Origin: Magicicada septendecula
Taxonomy: Eukaryota; Arthropoda; Insecta; Hemiptera; Cicadidae
Length of the DNA stretch: 64,000 nucleotides
Direction: 5' to 3'
Assembly: GCA_034769895.1 (NCBI GenBank)
Contig: CM068369.1
Span: 152,018,074-152,082,073, forward strand
Shown here: piece by piece, positions 35,691 through 48,066 of the stretch
Layout of the letters: each line of letters starts with the position of its first letter
Numbering within the stretch: the stretch's first letter is position 1
Program-made: the position numbers and the translations under genes
Notes under the pieces: generated by a model
The model's input: the letters and a program-made list of their open reading frames with translations, nothing else
Told to the model about the DNA's origin: nothing
The model's database searches: none

Positions 35691-37609
35691 CAAGATAGTC
35701 TCTACCTCAGTAGGCCAATTAACAATTACGCGATTCACCAGTGTATTGCACAGTTCCTTTAATGATATAAAGCGAGTCAATGGTGAAGGTAAGGAAGGGA
35801 GTACGAATTAGGCTGACATGAATGTCATACCAAAAACATGTCTCGTCACGACAGTTCTTCAGAATAGTTACATATGTTATTTATAAACATTTATAAAGAT
35901 ATTAACCGACTGTGCATGAGCTGGTTAGTTGCGCGAGGCTGAATACGATACTATGAATTACAATTTGTTAAATGCAATCTTATAGTCTGTTCACATTTAC
36001 AGTCTCATTTTTATTTTTTCAGTTTTATGTTTTTTCTCTCTTAACTATTTAAATTCATATATATAGCCTGTTTATAAACATTAATTTAATTTTTGTATGT
36101 GCTGAAAATGGAATGTGCTTCAGTTCGTTCTAAATTCAGTCACCGAACAAAATTACACAGTCACAGAACAATGTGCCTCGTAAGAGAATTTTTTCTCAGT
36201 CGTGTTGCTAGTAATGTTACTAAAAAAGTCTCCACTATATCATATTTTCGTTCGGTAAGGGAATAAATTATATTTCCTTAGTATTATAGCAGTCTATCTG
36301 ATTGCTCAGAATAGCATGTAGTACGTCTTTAAACTTTCGTATCACGAGAATCCCTCATCGTAAATCAAAAACCAAAATAACACTGAGATATTTTTTTACA
36401 TTTGGGCCCTTTAAATTAGAAGGGTATTTTTTACAGAACGCGAATTACCAGAAGACTCCCCAAAAAATAATAGTTAACATTTTAATTCTTTACCAAAAGT
36501 AGGTGTAGTTATAGAAAAACAATTAAATTATCATTAAGCGAACAAAATTGTTTAATACAAAAAAAAGTAAAAATATCTTTCCAAATGGCAGAACAATCGT
36601 CAATTAAATTTAAAAAGATACTGTTATGTGAATACACACATAGCCTACATTACGTATTCCGTATGTTTTCAGAGTGAATAATATAATGAATCCTCTGCGT
36701 CATTAAAATAATTCATCTGTATGACAGGATTTGCACGATAGGATGATAGATACGATAATTAGTTATTAGGGCGATAATTACTTTTAGGTACGCATCGGCA
36801 AAGCGTAGTTACCATTTGTTGGCGCTATTAAGTTGACTTTAAACGTTTCGCGTTTGCTGTCGCGAATTGTTGAAATGATATTAGTAGAAATGTCGCGAAT
36901 TGTTGAAATGATATTAGTAGAAACAAACAAAAGTTGTTTAGCGATTAATTGTCACGTTATACTTATGGTTATCGTAAATGGTTATACAGATTCATGTGGT
37001 GGCGTTTTAGCCTACGCCGTATTTTTTGTAATAAAATGGTAAAACAGGTTAAGAATTTTCATACATTAAGATTGTCTGATCTACTGTGCGAAGCGGGGAA
37101 CACTATTTTATTGTCGTGGCAAGGAGGGTTTTATCAGGGTACAAGTGAGTGTGAGGCAGTGTTCTGACATTAGTTTGGTTTCAAGTACAGGCGGATTGTT
37201 TCTCAAGCATGACTTTCTCTCGGTTCCGTACTTAACCTTGTTCGCAGTCACGAACTGCTATTACAGTTTCCTTACCGATACGTTTGTGGTGGGAGACATT
37301 ACTCTTGTTACGCGCGCGCGCATGCATCAAACTTGTAATATATTTCTTAATAATTTAAAGCGATACCTTCTTCTCTGTCTTTTAGTGATAATGTAATTTG
37401 ATTAGAGGTAAGGTAGTATGGTGTTCATTATAAATGAATTGCGATTTATGGATCGGAATACTACAAGACTTTTGATAAATTGTATTTTATTCAATAAAAA
37501 TGCAGGCGTAAACCCCTCCCATCTAGCCAACCATTGAGGTTTCTGTTTGTCATTTATATTATGTATGTTTGGGGATGTCGGGAGGCGAAAAATAGACGTA
37601 ATATCCCTG
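35691..37609. other. Intergenic stretch, no gene seen
   Basis: Contains a perfect 33-bp tandem duplication (36858-36890 and 36891-36923). Overlapping 60-83-codon frames at 36833-37396 have no recognisable similarity. Confidence 0.4.
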
Positions 37610-37800
37610 GAAACGTCATCATCATCATCACCATTAGTTCGACAGCCCTTTGCCTTCTTCAGAAGATTTCGTCATTCTTCTCTATTATTAGCTACACTCC
37701 TCCAGTTTCTAATTTCAAGAGTCATGATGTCCTGACCCACCCCGTCCCACCGTGTCATTTTTTGCCTTCCCCTGAAAACGTCATGCGTTCCAGACACTAC
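37610..37800 (-). pseudogene. LINE C-terminal remnant
   Basis: On the minus strand a frame reads GRQKMTRWDGV, then LEIRNWRSVANNREE, a stop and NLLKKAKGCRT, followed by a GATGATGATG repeat. A GR-x-RW-D block, an NWR-x-VA-x-NRE block and a trinucleotide tail are the usual end of one group of insect LINEs. Confidence 0.55.
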
Positions 37801-37953
37801 GGGAGACGGTTTTTATTAAGATTATACATACGAACGCGACAGAGTTAAAACGTACTTCACGAGCCCCTTCAAAGTAAAGAAACTTTCAAAATAGTTTATC
37901 CTGCTGCACATATTATGCTTTAAAAAGAGTGGCCTTGTAAATGTTATTTAAAA

Positions 37954-38260
37954 TATCGGTATGGAGAACCATACATGACTTCCATATTCTAAGATTTATA
38001 TTTAAAATCATTTTCGAAATGAAATATTACCATAGAAACTACTTCTTTCTACTTACTGCTTCAGCCTTAACCACAGTACTGTGGTCACTAACGTATACCA
38101 CCTCACGTTATCGCACTCGATTTTCACTGATGATGGAAGTCGATGGCATTGCCGAAATGTCTGGTTTTGTAGAAAACATTGGACTACGGCCAAATATCCC
38201 GGGAAGGAATTTTAACAAAAACTACTTCTTTGTTGCCGATAACGTTGTACACATATATAT
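37954..38260 (+). mobile_element. Tandem-array element, copy C, 5' part
   Basis: Starts TATCGGTATGGAGAACCATA and follows copies A and B1 through the hammerhead block and the CGGCCAAATATCCCGGGAAGG tail, then is cut by a hAT-like MITE at 38261. Confidence 0.75.
38127..38157 (+). ncRNA. Hammerhead-like core in copy C
   Basis: CUGAUGA, stem GGAAGU...AUUGCC (partly disrupted), GAAA. Core bases are intact but the stem is weaker than in copy A. Confidence 0.45.
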
Positions 38261-39087
38261 CAGTGGCGAAGTTACATGGAGGCAATTGAGGCAATGCCTA
38301 CCCTAACAAATTCTGTAGAATAAAAATTATAAATACGTATGAACTACATAACGTAAAGATTATACATTGTTACTGGGACTGTCAAATTTATTAAACCGAA
38401 ACGTGCTTTATTGAGCGACCGCTAGATGGTGACAGGTGAGATTCGGCATAGTTCGTTTAAAGCGAATGAGGCAACCTGAACTTGCCTCAGCGTTTTTTGT
38501 ATACATCGTATGTAAGCAATGTAGTGGTGTGATAGGGAAGTGTAGGGAGGGGGGATTGTCCCGCGCTGTACACATAGAGCGTTGAGGCATGCCTCACTTC
38601 TGTGGTCCAAACAGTTAAGTTAAAGCGCCTGTGTTGTTTCTAAGTGTTTATTTTATGCGGTTATTAAAAGTGTCACTGTTATTCCGCTGAACTAACAGAT
38701 GATCAAGATTGTTATTTGAATTATTTGTAACATTAAACATATATATAGAAACTAACCAAGTTTAAAAATTTGAAGTTCAATCAGTTGTATTATTGTGTAT
38801 GACTAATACAAGGATTGTTCAATAGACACACGTATAGAGCTGTAAAGCATTTTTTATTTAACGATTTTAAAAGAAGTCTCCAATAACATTAAGACATGAG
38901 TTCCACTGTTGCGCTAACCTGTAGATTCCCTGCTAGTAAAATTCTTACGGCTGTTTGTGGAACCATTCGGTTACAGCAACTCTACCTCAGCGTCCGATTT
39001 GACCCACCGTCCTTTTAGTGATTCCTTAAAAAAAATTTAAGATAAGATTTTTGCCTACCCATTCATTAACTACTAGCTTCGCCAGTA
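38261..39087. mobile_element. hAT-like MITE
   Basis: Left end CAGTGGCGAAGTTACATGG and right end, in reverse complement, TACTGGCGAAGCTAGTAGT; both are followed inward by a region with GGCA/TGCCTACCC words. CAGTGGCGAA termini fit hAT. A duplication could not be read cleanly because the left flank is an AT repeat. Confidence 0.5.
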
Positions 39088-39267
39088 AGCAAATTGATGT
39101 CCATTTTTTCGGCTTGCACGCGTTATGTTGGTGTGGGTTTCGGCACTTTCCATTTAAAAAGCGTGCAAACGTAAGAAAATAAACATGAGTGAGGCCAGAA
39201 ATAACGTGAATTGTGTGTTTGTGTCTTACCTGCCTTTTTATTGCCGTATTAAATGAAAAATATTATG

Positions 39268-40405
39268 TTACATTAAAATTAAAAAATTTTAATTTTATTG
39301 CCTGGCAACAAAATTATTTTATTTTTAACAATTACCATTGTTTCAAAAAGTTTAAATAAATTTGCAAGTACTTTACTCTTGTTAAAACGTAAAAAGTTGC
39401 AGGTAAACTACCCCTTCCCCTTAACCGATCTTTACCAAAATCGAAAGTCCTTGAGACCTCTACAATTCAGGGATGTATGCAAAAAATTATTTGATTCTGT
39501 TTGAATTTGCGGCTGTTATCGTTTGCCATAGAAAATACGCTTGATAAAAAAATGGTGCAGGTAAACTACCCCTTCCCCTTAACAGATCTTCACCAAAAAC
39601 AATAGGTCTTGAGTACTCTACAAATCAGGGGTGTATGCAAAACATTATTTGATTCTGTTTGAATTTGCGGCTGTTATCGTTTGCCATAGAAAATACCCTT
39701 GTTAAAAAAATTTTGCAAGTAAACTACCCCTTTCCCTCAACCGATCTTCACCAAAAACAATAGGTCTTGAGAACTCTACAATTTAGGGCTGTATGCAAAT
39801 AATCGTTTGATTCTGTTTGAATTTGCGGCTGTTATCGTTTGCCAAAAAAAAAATTTCCCTTGATAAAAAAAACCGTTGCAGGTAAACTACCCCTTCCCCT
39901 CAACCGATCTTCACCAAAAACAATAGGTCTTGAGTACTCTACAAGTCAGGGCTGTATGCAAAAAATTATTTGATTCTGTTTGAATTTGCGGCAGTTATCG
40001 TTTGCCATAGAAAATACGCTTGATAAAAAACGTTGCAGGTAAACTACCCCTTCCCCTCAACCGATCTTCACCAAAAACAATAGATCTTGAGTACTCTACA
40101 AATCAGGGCTGTATGCAGAAAATTATTTGATTCTGTTTGAATTTGCGGCTGTTATCGTTTGCCATAGAAAATACCCTTGTTAAAAAAACGTTGTAGGTAA
40201 ACTACCCCTTTCCCTTAACCGATCTTCACCAAAAACAATAGGTCTTGAGAACTCTACAATTTAGGGCTGTATGCAAATAATCTTTTGATTCTGTTTGAAT
40301 TTGCGGCTGTTATCGTTTGCCATAAGAAATACCCTTGTTAAAACATAAAACGTTACAAGTAAACTACCCCTTTCCCTTAACCAATCATCACCAAAAACAA
40401 AAGTT
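39268..40405 (+). repeat. Tandem-array element, copy C array part (about 6-7 units)
   Basis: Begins with the same TTTTATTGCCTGGCAAC section as copy B2 and continues with ~162-bp units (CCGATCTTCACCAAAA and TTGCGGCTGTTATCGTTTGCC repeated). It stops within a unit at ~40405 with no terminal palindrome, so this end is truncated. Confidence 0.85.
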
Positions 40406-43400
40406 TCGGGAAAAGACTCTTGGCTTCGTTTCGATTTACATTATGCTACCATCAAGCCATCAGACTTGTAAACGAACGAATTAATTGAATACATTTAAAA
40501 GTCAGAACTACAGAAAACAAACCAGCAATAATAATACTTTCACTAGCTTGCTAATTAAGTGTTTACGTTGTACAGTAAATCATCTGGAACGTATGCGTAT
40601 GCCAATTCCTGTAGTTCGTTTTTCATTATTGATGTTTAAAACACTGACACATTGCTGGGCTAATTACAGAGCTGTTTAGGCATGTGCAGCTTGATCACTG
40701 GGTGGTAGACCTATTGGGCAATAACCGCGGCATCCCATGTTGTCTCATATTTCATCCTCATTAGACAACAACATGATCATGCAATTAAGAACAAATTACG
40801 ACAGGATTCCAACAGATAACAAACACGCATTCAAAGGTGCATTTGTCAACGATAATACAATATTTATTTTGCTTTTTCAGTGTAAATTTTGACATGAATT
40901 TTACTACGCATAAGCGATAACGTTTTTGTACAACAAATCAGATTCGAAGTTGTAATTAATTAATTCAGGCTACTACGTCGTTTATCCATTAAGAACTAAA
41001 GGTTTACAGATTTTGTAGACCGCCTTTTACACTTTCGCCAATACCTCGAGACTTCTGGCTCATTGACTTATCATGTCCTATGGGAAAGTATACTATTTGG
41101 AGTTGACAATAGCCTGACTATTGTCAGAATACAGTTCAGATCTCCTGCCTTCAGTCGCTTATTGGAAACTACACAGCCGATTTAAATAACTGAATGTACA
41201 ATAGTCAACCTTTTGAGTGTAAATTGCACTACTATATTTTGTAGAAAACTGACGTTTTATTTTGAATTTTAAGAGTATTTAAGACACCGGTTTCGAAAAC
41301 CACTGACTAGTTTTAGAGTATGTACTATCAATATAAATAGTTTAAATATTCCCATTTACAATGTTCATTAAAAAACAATATAGGCTTTGTAACAAAGAAA
41401 ATGTGTCCTTACGTAACATGTTCGTATCAAGGTTTTGTCTTTTTGTAACTAAGTACAGCGTCATAGAAATTGTACGGTTTTAAAGAAAGTCGATGTGATC
41501 GCCTTCAAACCAAGAAGGATGGTTCGTTACAGAGCTTGTGGATAGTGTTTAGACTACAATCTGTAAATTAAATGAAGTAAAGTTTACCTTCGGGAGGTTG
41601 CAAATTAATTAAATTTCGTTTCAGTTTTCAAATACTGCTGTACGTTTTCTAAAAAGATCTGAAAATGCAGCTTTTTATTACAAAGAAAGCTTATAATTAT
41701 GTACAGAATTATTTCTGTTTCCATTTTACTTTATAAAACTCTGCAGCTAACAACGTTGCCGTCGTTGTGGTGATGATTTTTGGTGCCGCCGAGATGATTT
41801 TTCTCCAATCTGCGACTTATTAGACCGTTGCTCTTTGAATCTTTGTGACTACTGTAATTGCGAGATGATACAGTTCACTACTGTATCTACCAAAGCATTC
41901 CCAGCATCCTGTTTGACGAGTCTGCGGTTACAGATCCCCATTCCTCATTCTGCCGGCTTCTATCTAATTGAATAACTTTTGTGAATAGGTACCGCTATCC
42001 GTAAAACACTTCGTCTTTGTGACGTGAATCCATTTCGTAATCAGACAGAGTTTACGATTGTTAGTAACATTGGGTACGATTGAACGACTGAATTATATAT
42101 ATATATATATATATATCATAACGTTACGACAATCTTTGTAAAACAGAGTAATGATTAAATAAGAGAGAAATTATTGAACACAATTTTTATTGTCACATGA
42201 ATGTGAAAGATTCGTTAAGTGAATAATTTTATTAGATCGCAGTTATAACAATCAAACACTACGTTAACACTCGCTAATAACGGGGTCCACTAATCAACGT
42301 AAAATCACTCGCTAACTACTCCTGGTCTTGCGATGTGATTTTGCAATGGGGTAAGTGGTGGCATAATAGCTGAAAATGGGCCAGAACTGTGTATATCTAT
42401 TTTTCTAGGCCCAAAAGTTTCCGTAACATTCACGATAACACTATACAGTTCTAGGGGCACGTCACCGTATCATGAGTCACCAGCACCAGCACTACGCTGC
42501 GCGTAGATTCCGGTCCGCCATTACCGTACGTGAAAATGTCTTCTGTTTGGACCTGAATCGAACTATATACTTAACTGCATCGCGTAGACGCGGATAAAAA
42601 TAGCAGATGCTAACTTACATAGACATTAGAAACTTACCTTCCAAACCACACACATACACACGCCCGCGAATGTAAATTACTCTGTACATACATTTTTATA
42701 TTCATATATTCATGGGGTATGTACGTATACAGATTCGAAAATATGCCAATGCACGTAGAAACAATTAACAAGTCTTAATAATCATAATCAGTTATTTGTG
42801 CAATAACGTTAGTGGTCATGTGAAATTGATAAAACTATGCAAATAACCCCTACAAACGTAAAATTAGTAATATTTTGTGTTTACACGTCTTTTCGTAAAC
42901 GTACTGAAAATAAGTAGTCTATAATGCATTCGTTAATCCTAATCGTTGTATTGCGGCACAACTGTTTTATTTCTTTGTATTTTTGAATCTGATATTGTTA
43001 TTATTATTTCTATTATCTCCCAACATCTGCGACACTGCGGTTGGTTGTAACGTTGACACACGTTGTTGGCACTTCGTTGCAGGCAGCGAACCTGTGCACC
43101 TCGGTGTGAAGTAATCGATTGTAACACTCAACTGAGGAAACGCTCATATTGTAACAAAAATGGTAGCCTGTATTTTTCACGCGCACGAAACGAGTTTCCG
43201 CACAATTTAGTTACGAGGACGGGCCGGTTAATGATAACCGACAGTCCATTTGGCTCCGACACGTTATTGTTGCCCGTTTCGTTCTTATGAGGGATGTGAA
43301 TTATCCATGCGAACACTGTGTACCGGCTGTTGCAGGGTGATCATAATGATACAAACTTTCATTTTAAATCACCAAAGCAGAGTAGAGAAATATATTTGCT

Positions 43401-43583
43401 CTCGTGTACACATTTTGTACGTTTTGTTTATGTGAATTGTTTGAAACATTTATCGTTTAATTAAGTTTTGTATAGAACAAAAATGTTTGCGTATGAGCGT
43501 TTCAAAAGAAAGGAACACTAGATGTGCAGTCAGAAAAAGAAACACACTGAAGGAAATAGTATACCGATTCGTTGGAGGCTATA
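40406..43583. other. Intergenic stretch, no gene seen
   Basis: An (AT)n tract lies at 42093-42117. Opposing 60-75-codon frames near 42939-43435 are unsupported. Confidence 0.4.
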
Positions 43584-44511
43584 TGAGGACTATCCAAGGC
43601 TGGTAAGAAAAAAACGAAACTAGACAAATATTATCTTATATATATATAGAAGTTACATACCTATCTACTGTATATTACTTTCCCATACAATCACCACCCA
43701 CATACAGAGACGTATAAAATCTTTGCACCAGTTTTTTGCAATACCCATTGAAATACACTGTCGCCAATGTACTCGGTCAATAACTGACACTGAAACGACG
43801 CTGTCATGACGCTGGATCGCTTTGGTGACAAAGTGGCACTCTTGTCCGGCAGTGTATCCGACTCGATAGAGCTCCGATAGGTGACGCGCACGATCGCCAG
43901 CTAAGTATGAGCGTAAACGTGCGTGAAGTATAAGAGTTTAGTGTACGCGGAGCTGCCCTACGCGACACTCAGGCCCTTGATGGCGGGTCCATGGCGACAC
44001 TCAGGTCCTTAGGCAAGTGACAAAATCACAACAACGACTCGGCGCTCCGTACTACGCGACACTCGGGTCCTTAGGCAAGTAACAAAGTTACATCAACGAC
44101 TCGGCGCTCCGTACCACATTCAATGGAGCATTGTTTTGTCGAGAATTCAGCGTCCTCGTCGGGCCGTGCAGGACGCGGCCACGGTAGTGTCCGAACTGTT
44201 TCGATCCCGTTTTTCCATCAATGGAACTTCATCTTTGGACTGCGTCCAGTAATTCAGAGTACAATCACGAATACATCCAGAAGACGTGGCGTTTCGATGA
44301 ATACCATTACATGCTTTACAGCTTTTAGGAAGGCTATGGCTGGGTCTATGTTTTGTCTGCCACTACACGAACAGAAGTAAACGAATGGGCCGCGGATTTG
44401 CCTTGTAACAATGTAACAGCATACAGGTCGCTACCGGGCGTACGCCGTGTTTCCATGACAACAGGTTTGTGTATATAAGCCAGTTGGAGGTTAATTTTGT
44501 AATAGCTCTCG
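43584..44511 (-). mobile_element. Degenerate mariner-like transposon, copy 2
   Basis: TA at both borders (43582-43583, 44512-44513). The right end in reverse complement reads CGAGAGCTATTACAAAATTA, close to copy 1; the left end TGAGGACTATCC is more diverged. The minus-strand text 250 bp from the left end aligns with the transposase C-terminal region of copy 1 but is frameshifted. Length 928 bp, close to copy 1 (914 bp). Confidence 0.55.
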
Positions 44512-44513
44512 TA

Positions 44514-46156
44514 ATAACATCATAATGGAAAAAACGAACACAGTGTTATTACGGTAGTAAAAAAGTATAGTAATCTACAGTTGAGAGATGTGGCCGATAA
44601 AAGATAACATGAGACACGCATTAATAGCAACGGAAATGAAAGGATACGGAACGGGCAGCAGATGAGAAAGGATAAGTAACGGGCAGACATTAGAAATTGT
44701 ACATTGAAATTCAAGTTGTGAAATCATATAGAAATGCTTGATTTAGTATGGTCAGTGCAATGAATGACCGAACACAGAATTCTAAATCAAGTGTTGAATT
44801 TGCAACTCAAAGCCTGACGGAGATAGGCAGAACAAGGAAAAATTACAGACTAGGATTCGAAGGAAGGTAGATGTTGAGGTGACTTTAGACGAGCCGAAGA
44901 AGATGGAGACTAGAGATCGGAAACATCAGGGGACACTAAAAACCTGTATAAGATGATGACGAGTTTCTCTTAGTTAAGTATTTTCAGGTACGCTCTAGCT
45001 GTAGGCTTATTAGATAATTTAGCTTAGTGCAATTTGTGTAGGCCGTTATAAACTACTGTGTAATTCGTTAGTCTAGTGTATTTCAAATTAAATAAATTAG
45101 GGTCCTGGTTTACGAGGATTAGATGTTGGACTTTGCATGGCCAAAGTTAAAGAGAAAAACTTTTAATGAAACGTTATTAGCGGTATCGCAGCCGCCGTAG
45201 TATGGGGCCGCAGATACCACAACGGTTCCTCGGCCCCCGTCCTTTAATTAGCCTCTCGCATTTCTGTTACTCGGCCGGCAGCGTAATGAAGTTGCAAGAA
45301 AAACGGTATTTTTAAACGAATTATTCTGAGCTACAGTCGGTACATAACTTTCGGTTGATTTACGTTGTGTTCGACTGTAATGGGGAGAGTAATAATTTCG
45401 TTTGTTTATTCTGTCGGCGAGAGAAACCGACCGTAATGGTGGAGTACTGGTAAATACGATAGAATCGTGTGGTCACTAACTTGCTTGAAACGCTGCCAGC
45501 ACCGACCGATTTTTGCCACTTTACTGATTAAACTCGAGCAGTTATATTTCGGGCTGTGAACTACATTCGCAAGTAGGGCTATAAAGTTTGTCCCGAAGAA
45601 TTCTGTGGGTCTACTTATATCTAATTAAATGTATTGGAAAAACGGTTTTAGTACATGTGGATTTTTTTGTGCTAATTGTAATTGTGCAAATTTGTTCAAT
45701 GTAAAGAGCTTCCCTAAAGTAGAAAGCTTTAGAAAACTAGTATGTTGGTGCGGTTTGCGTCTTTGCGAGAGCAAGCGTGGTATATTCATTTTCTTCATTT
45801 TACAGTTAACGTTAATTAATATAAACTAGCTAAACGAGATAAAACGTGAAAAATGAGTTCATATCAGTCGTGTAGCGTGCATTGCCTGTTCCCAGCACAT
45901 AATTAATTCACATATAAATAAAAATGCTCTCAGTTGTACACACGTACGTAAGAATACGAACTGCGTTAACTAAACTCTGTACGTGCGGATGGTTGTGATG
46001 ACCTCCGGATGTGTCTAGATTTATAATAGTTCAGCCGTCGGTTCTTTCACGTCCTCGTTTATCTACCTGTTTTGAAAAATCACGATGGAAAATATTTTTA
46101 AAGTATCATAACATTAAAGCTTCCTCGACCTGAGTTATCTTCAGTAGGCCCTACAG
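44514..46156. other. Intergenic stretch, no gene seen
   Basis: GC-richer segment at ~45180-45290, unassigned. No supported gene. Confidence 0.4.
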
Positions 46157-46227
46157 TTATTTTCCGGGCGGTTGCGCCGTGGTCCTCTTCTAGTAGAGCC
46201 AGCTGCTAAAGTAGAGTCCTCTAAACG

Positions 46228-46258
46228 TTTCGACTCCAGCTGCGGCAGTGATCTTCAG
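46228..46258 (-). ncRNA. Hammerhead-like core, left arm
   Basis: Minus strand: CUGAAGA, then a variable stem region with GCAGCU, GAAAC. Pairing is imperfect. Confidence 0.3.
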
Positions 46259-46409
46259 TGGTCCTCTGTTCTGCTTCTCTGGCGACTAAATGACGACACG
46301 ACCCGAAACCGTCGCACTTATGCAGCCCGAACCCGGACGGCTATATAAGTGCGACGGTTTGGGGTCGCGTCGCGTAATTTAGGCGCCAGAGGAGCAGAAC
46401 AGAAGACTA

Positions 46410-46440
46410 CTGAAGAGGATAGCCGCAGCTGCAGTCGAAA
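46410..46440 (+). ncRNA. Hammerhead-like core, right arm
   Basis: CUGAAGA, GCCGCAGCUGCAG stem region, GAAAC; followed 3' by ACCACGGCCCAACGGCCCGG. Confidence 0.3.
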
Positions 46441-46489
46441 CGTTTGGCTCCACAAGAAGGGCACCACGGCCCAACGGCCCGGAAAATAA

Positions 46490-47744
46490 TTTTACTGAAG
46501 TTCTAAAAGTAATCCCTTAATGAACTATTCTTTAATTGCAAACACATTTATTGGTTAGATCGGATACATCTCATTTACTCGTACAAATACGTGCAGTCTA
46601 GGCGATAGACGACGTTTCCAGTGAAACTAGAGAAGAGACACCACACACCACACAGTGTAGTTTCTAGATAACTTCAGCTTATTTATACAATGCTTAACCG
46701 ACGTAATATATAAATGAATCATAAATAAATGTTTTATTTTAGGCTTTTAACAGACATCTTTACAGATGTTTAGCGTAACAAATTAGAAATAAACTGTGTG
46801 TTTGTTTCTACTGTACTGTTGATATAACATGTTAGTGTTTGAGAGAGAGAGAGAGGGGGGGATCTGTTAATGTTGTAATGAGTACTGTACGGTTAACTTT
46901 AATTCTGTAGGTTTGTACAAATATGTACTTATTAGTGTGTATAAAAGAATTAAGTCCAGCCAAAGATATCGTAAGAATTGCGGTAATGGAAATGAAACAA
47001 ACCTTATACGAACCAAGCGTAACGGTTTCGACTCATCTTCACACCCTGCATTTTAAACGCCACTCGGCTGAATTAATCTTCAGCAGCTGCATCAGATAAA
47101 TCTCCTTTCCAGACACAACTATAATTCTTACCCCATATATTTTATATGTAAATCCCATTTGTTGCGAGACGACCATTGCACGTGACATACACGTTCTGAG
47201 TAGTAGAGACTGAGCAGGAAATAAATAAAAATTGTGTTTGTACGTGTACTTAATCAAGTGTGTCTTCGTTGACGTCCAAAATACTGGTTCTGAAGCTCCG
47301 ACCATGCAAATTCTATGTTGAGAGTACTCGATTGATTCATGTTTTCTGATTCAGTTTCTCAAATCGCTGAACGTTTCTGCACCCTTTCAGTGTCCCGCGT
47401 ACTTACTTCAACTGTCCTTAGACATAGTTCTACGTAAGACCTTTTCTTCACGAATCCAACAGTTTCCTGTCCTTATTGAATTTCATTACACATTACTTGT
47501 GTTTCTTAACGTTTGGCCTCATTTTTAGTGTACTATATTTCTGTTTGCATTTCAGAAGTCAGAATCGTAGTTATTAATTGTAATAGGCCTAATTGGTACA
47601 ATACGTCATTTCGTTTCTAAAATCAGAATTCCTTTACGCTTACTTATTAATCGCGCGTGTCGCATGTTTAAAATTTAAAACGCTTTGTCCAGTTAAAGAG
47701 TTGGTAATAATTCTGTTTCAAAAGTGGATACGAGTGATATTTCA
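46490..47744. other. Intergenic stretch, no gene seen
   Basis: A short GA/G-rich tract lies at ~46840-46860. No gene recognised. Confidence 0.4.
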
Positions 47745-47819
47745 TTGATTCCGATAAAAGAATTTATATCCAGATTGTTTGGCCGTGCTCGATTGCTTTG
47801 TTCTGTCATTGTCTAAACG

Positions 47820-47849
47820 TTTCGGCCACCCACCGGAAGCCTTCTTCAG
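47820..47849 (-). ncRNA. Hammerhead-like core, left arm
   Basis: Minus strand: CUGAAGA, GGC-GCC closed stem, GAAAC, then GUUUAG. Confidence 0.4.
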
Positions 47850-47963
47850 TAGGAAAAAGTTTATAAAGTGTTCGACAGAAGGGTGGAGAGCCGAACGTAA
47901 CCCTAACCGAGGTAAAAGCAACCTCTCCACTCTTTTGTCGAACACTTTATAAACCGTTTTCTA

Positions 47964-47994
47964 CTGAAGAAGGCCTCCGGGGGGGTGCGCGAAA
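47964..47994 (+). ncRNA. Hammerhead-like core, right arm
   Basis: CUGAAGA, GGCCUCCGGGGGGGUGCGC, GAAAC. The stem is decayed compared with the left arm. Confidence 0.3.
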
Positions 47995-48066
47995 CGTTTA
48001 GCCAATGACAGAACAAAGCAATCGACCAGGGCCAAACAGCCCGGATATAAATTCTTTTGTCAATAA

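Larger units (their letters stand above)
46157..46489. repeat. Foldback element with two hammerhead-like cores
   Basis: Ends TTATTTTCCGGGC and GCCCGGAAAATAA are perfect reverse complements. Arms share CGCCGTGGTCC/CACCACGGCCC and the core modules, and the centre is a further palindrome around CGTCGCACTTAT. Total 333 bp, non-coding. Confidence 0.85.
47745..48066. repeat. Foldback element with two hammerhead-like cores
   Basis: Arms of ~130 bp: AAAGAATTTATATCC on the left and GGATATAAATTCTTT on the right, both with GATTGCTTTGTTCTGTCATT or its complement and TTATAAAGTGTTCGACA near the centre. Non-coding. Confidence 0.88.
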
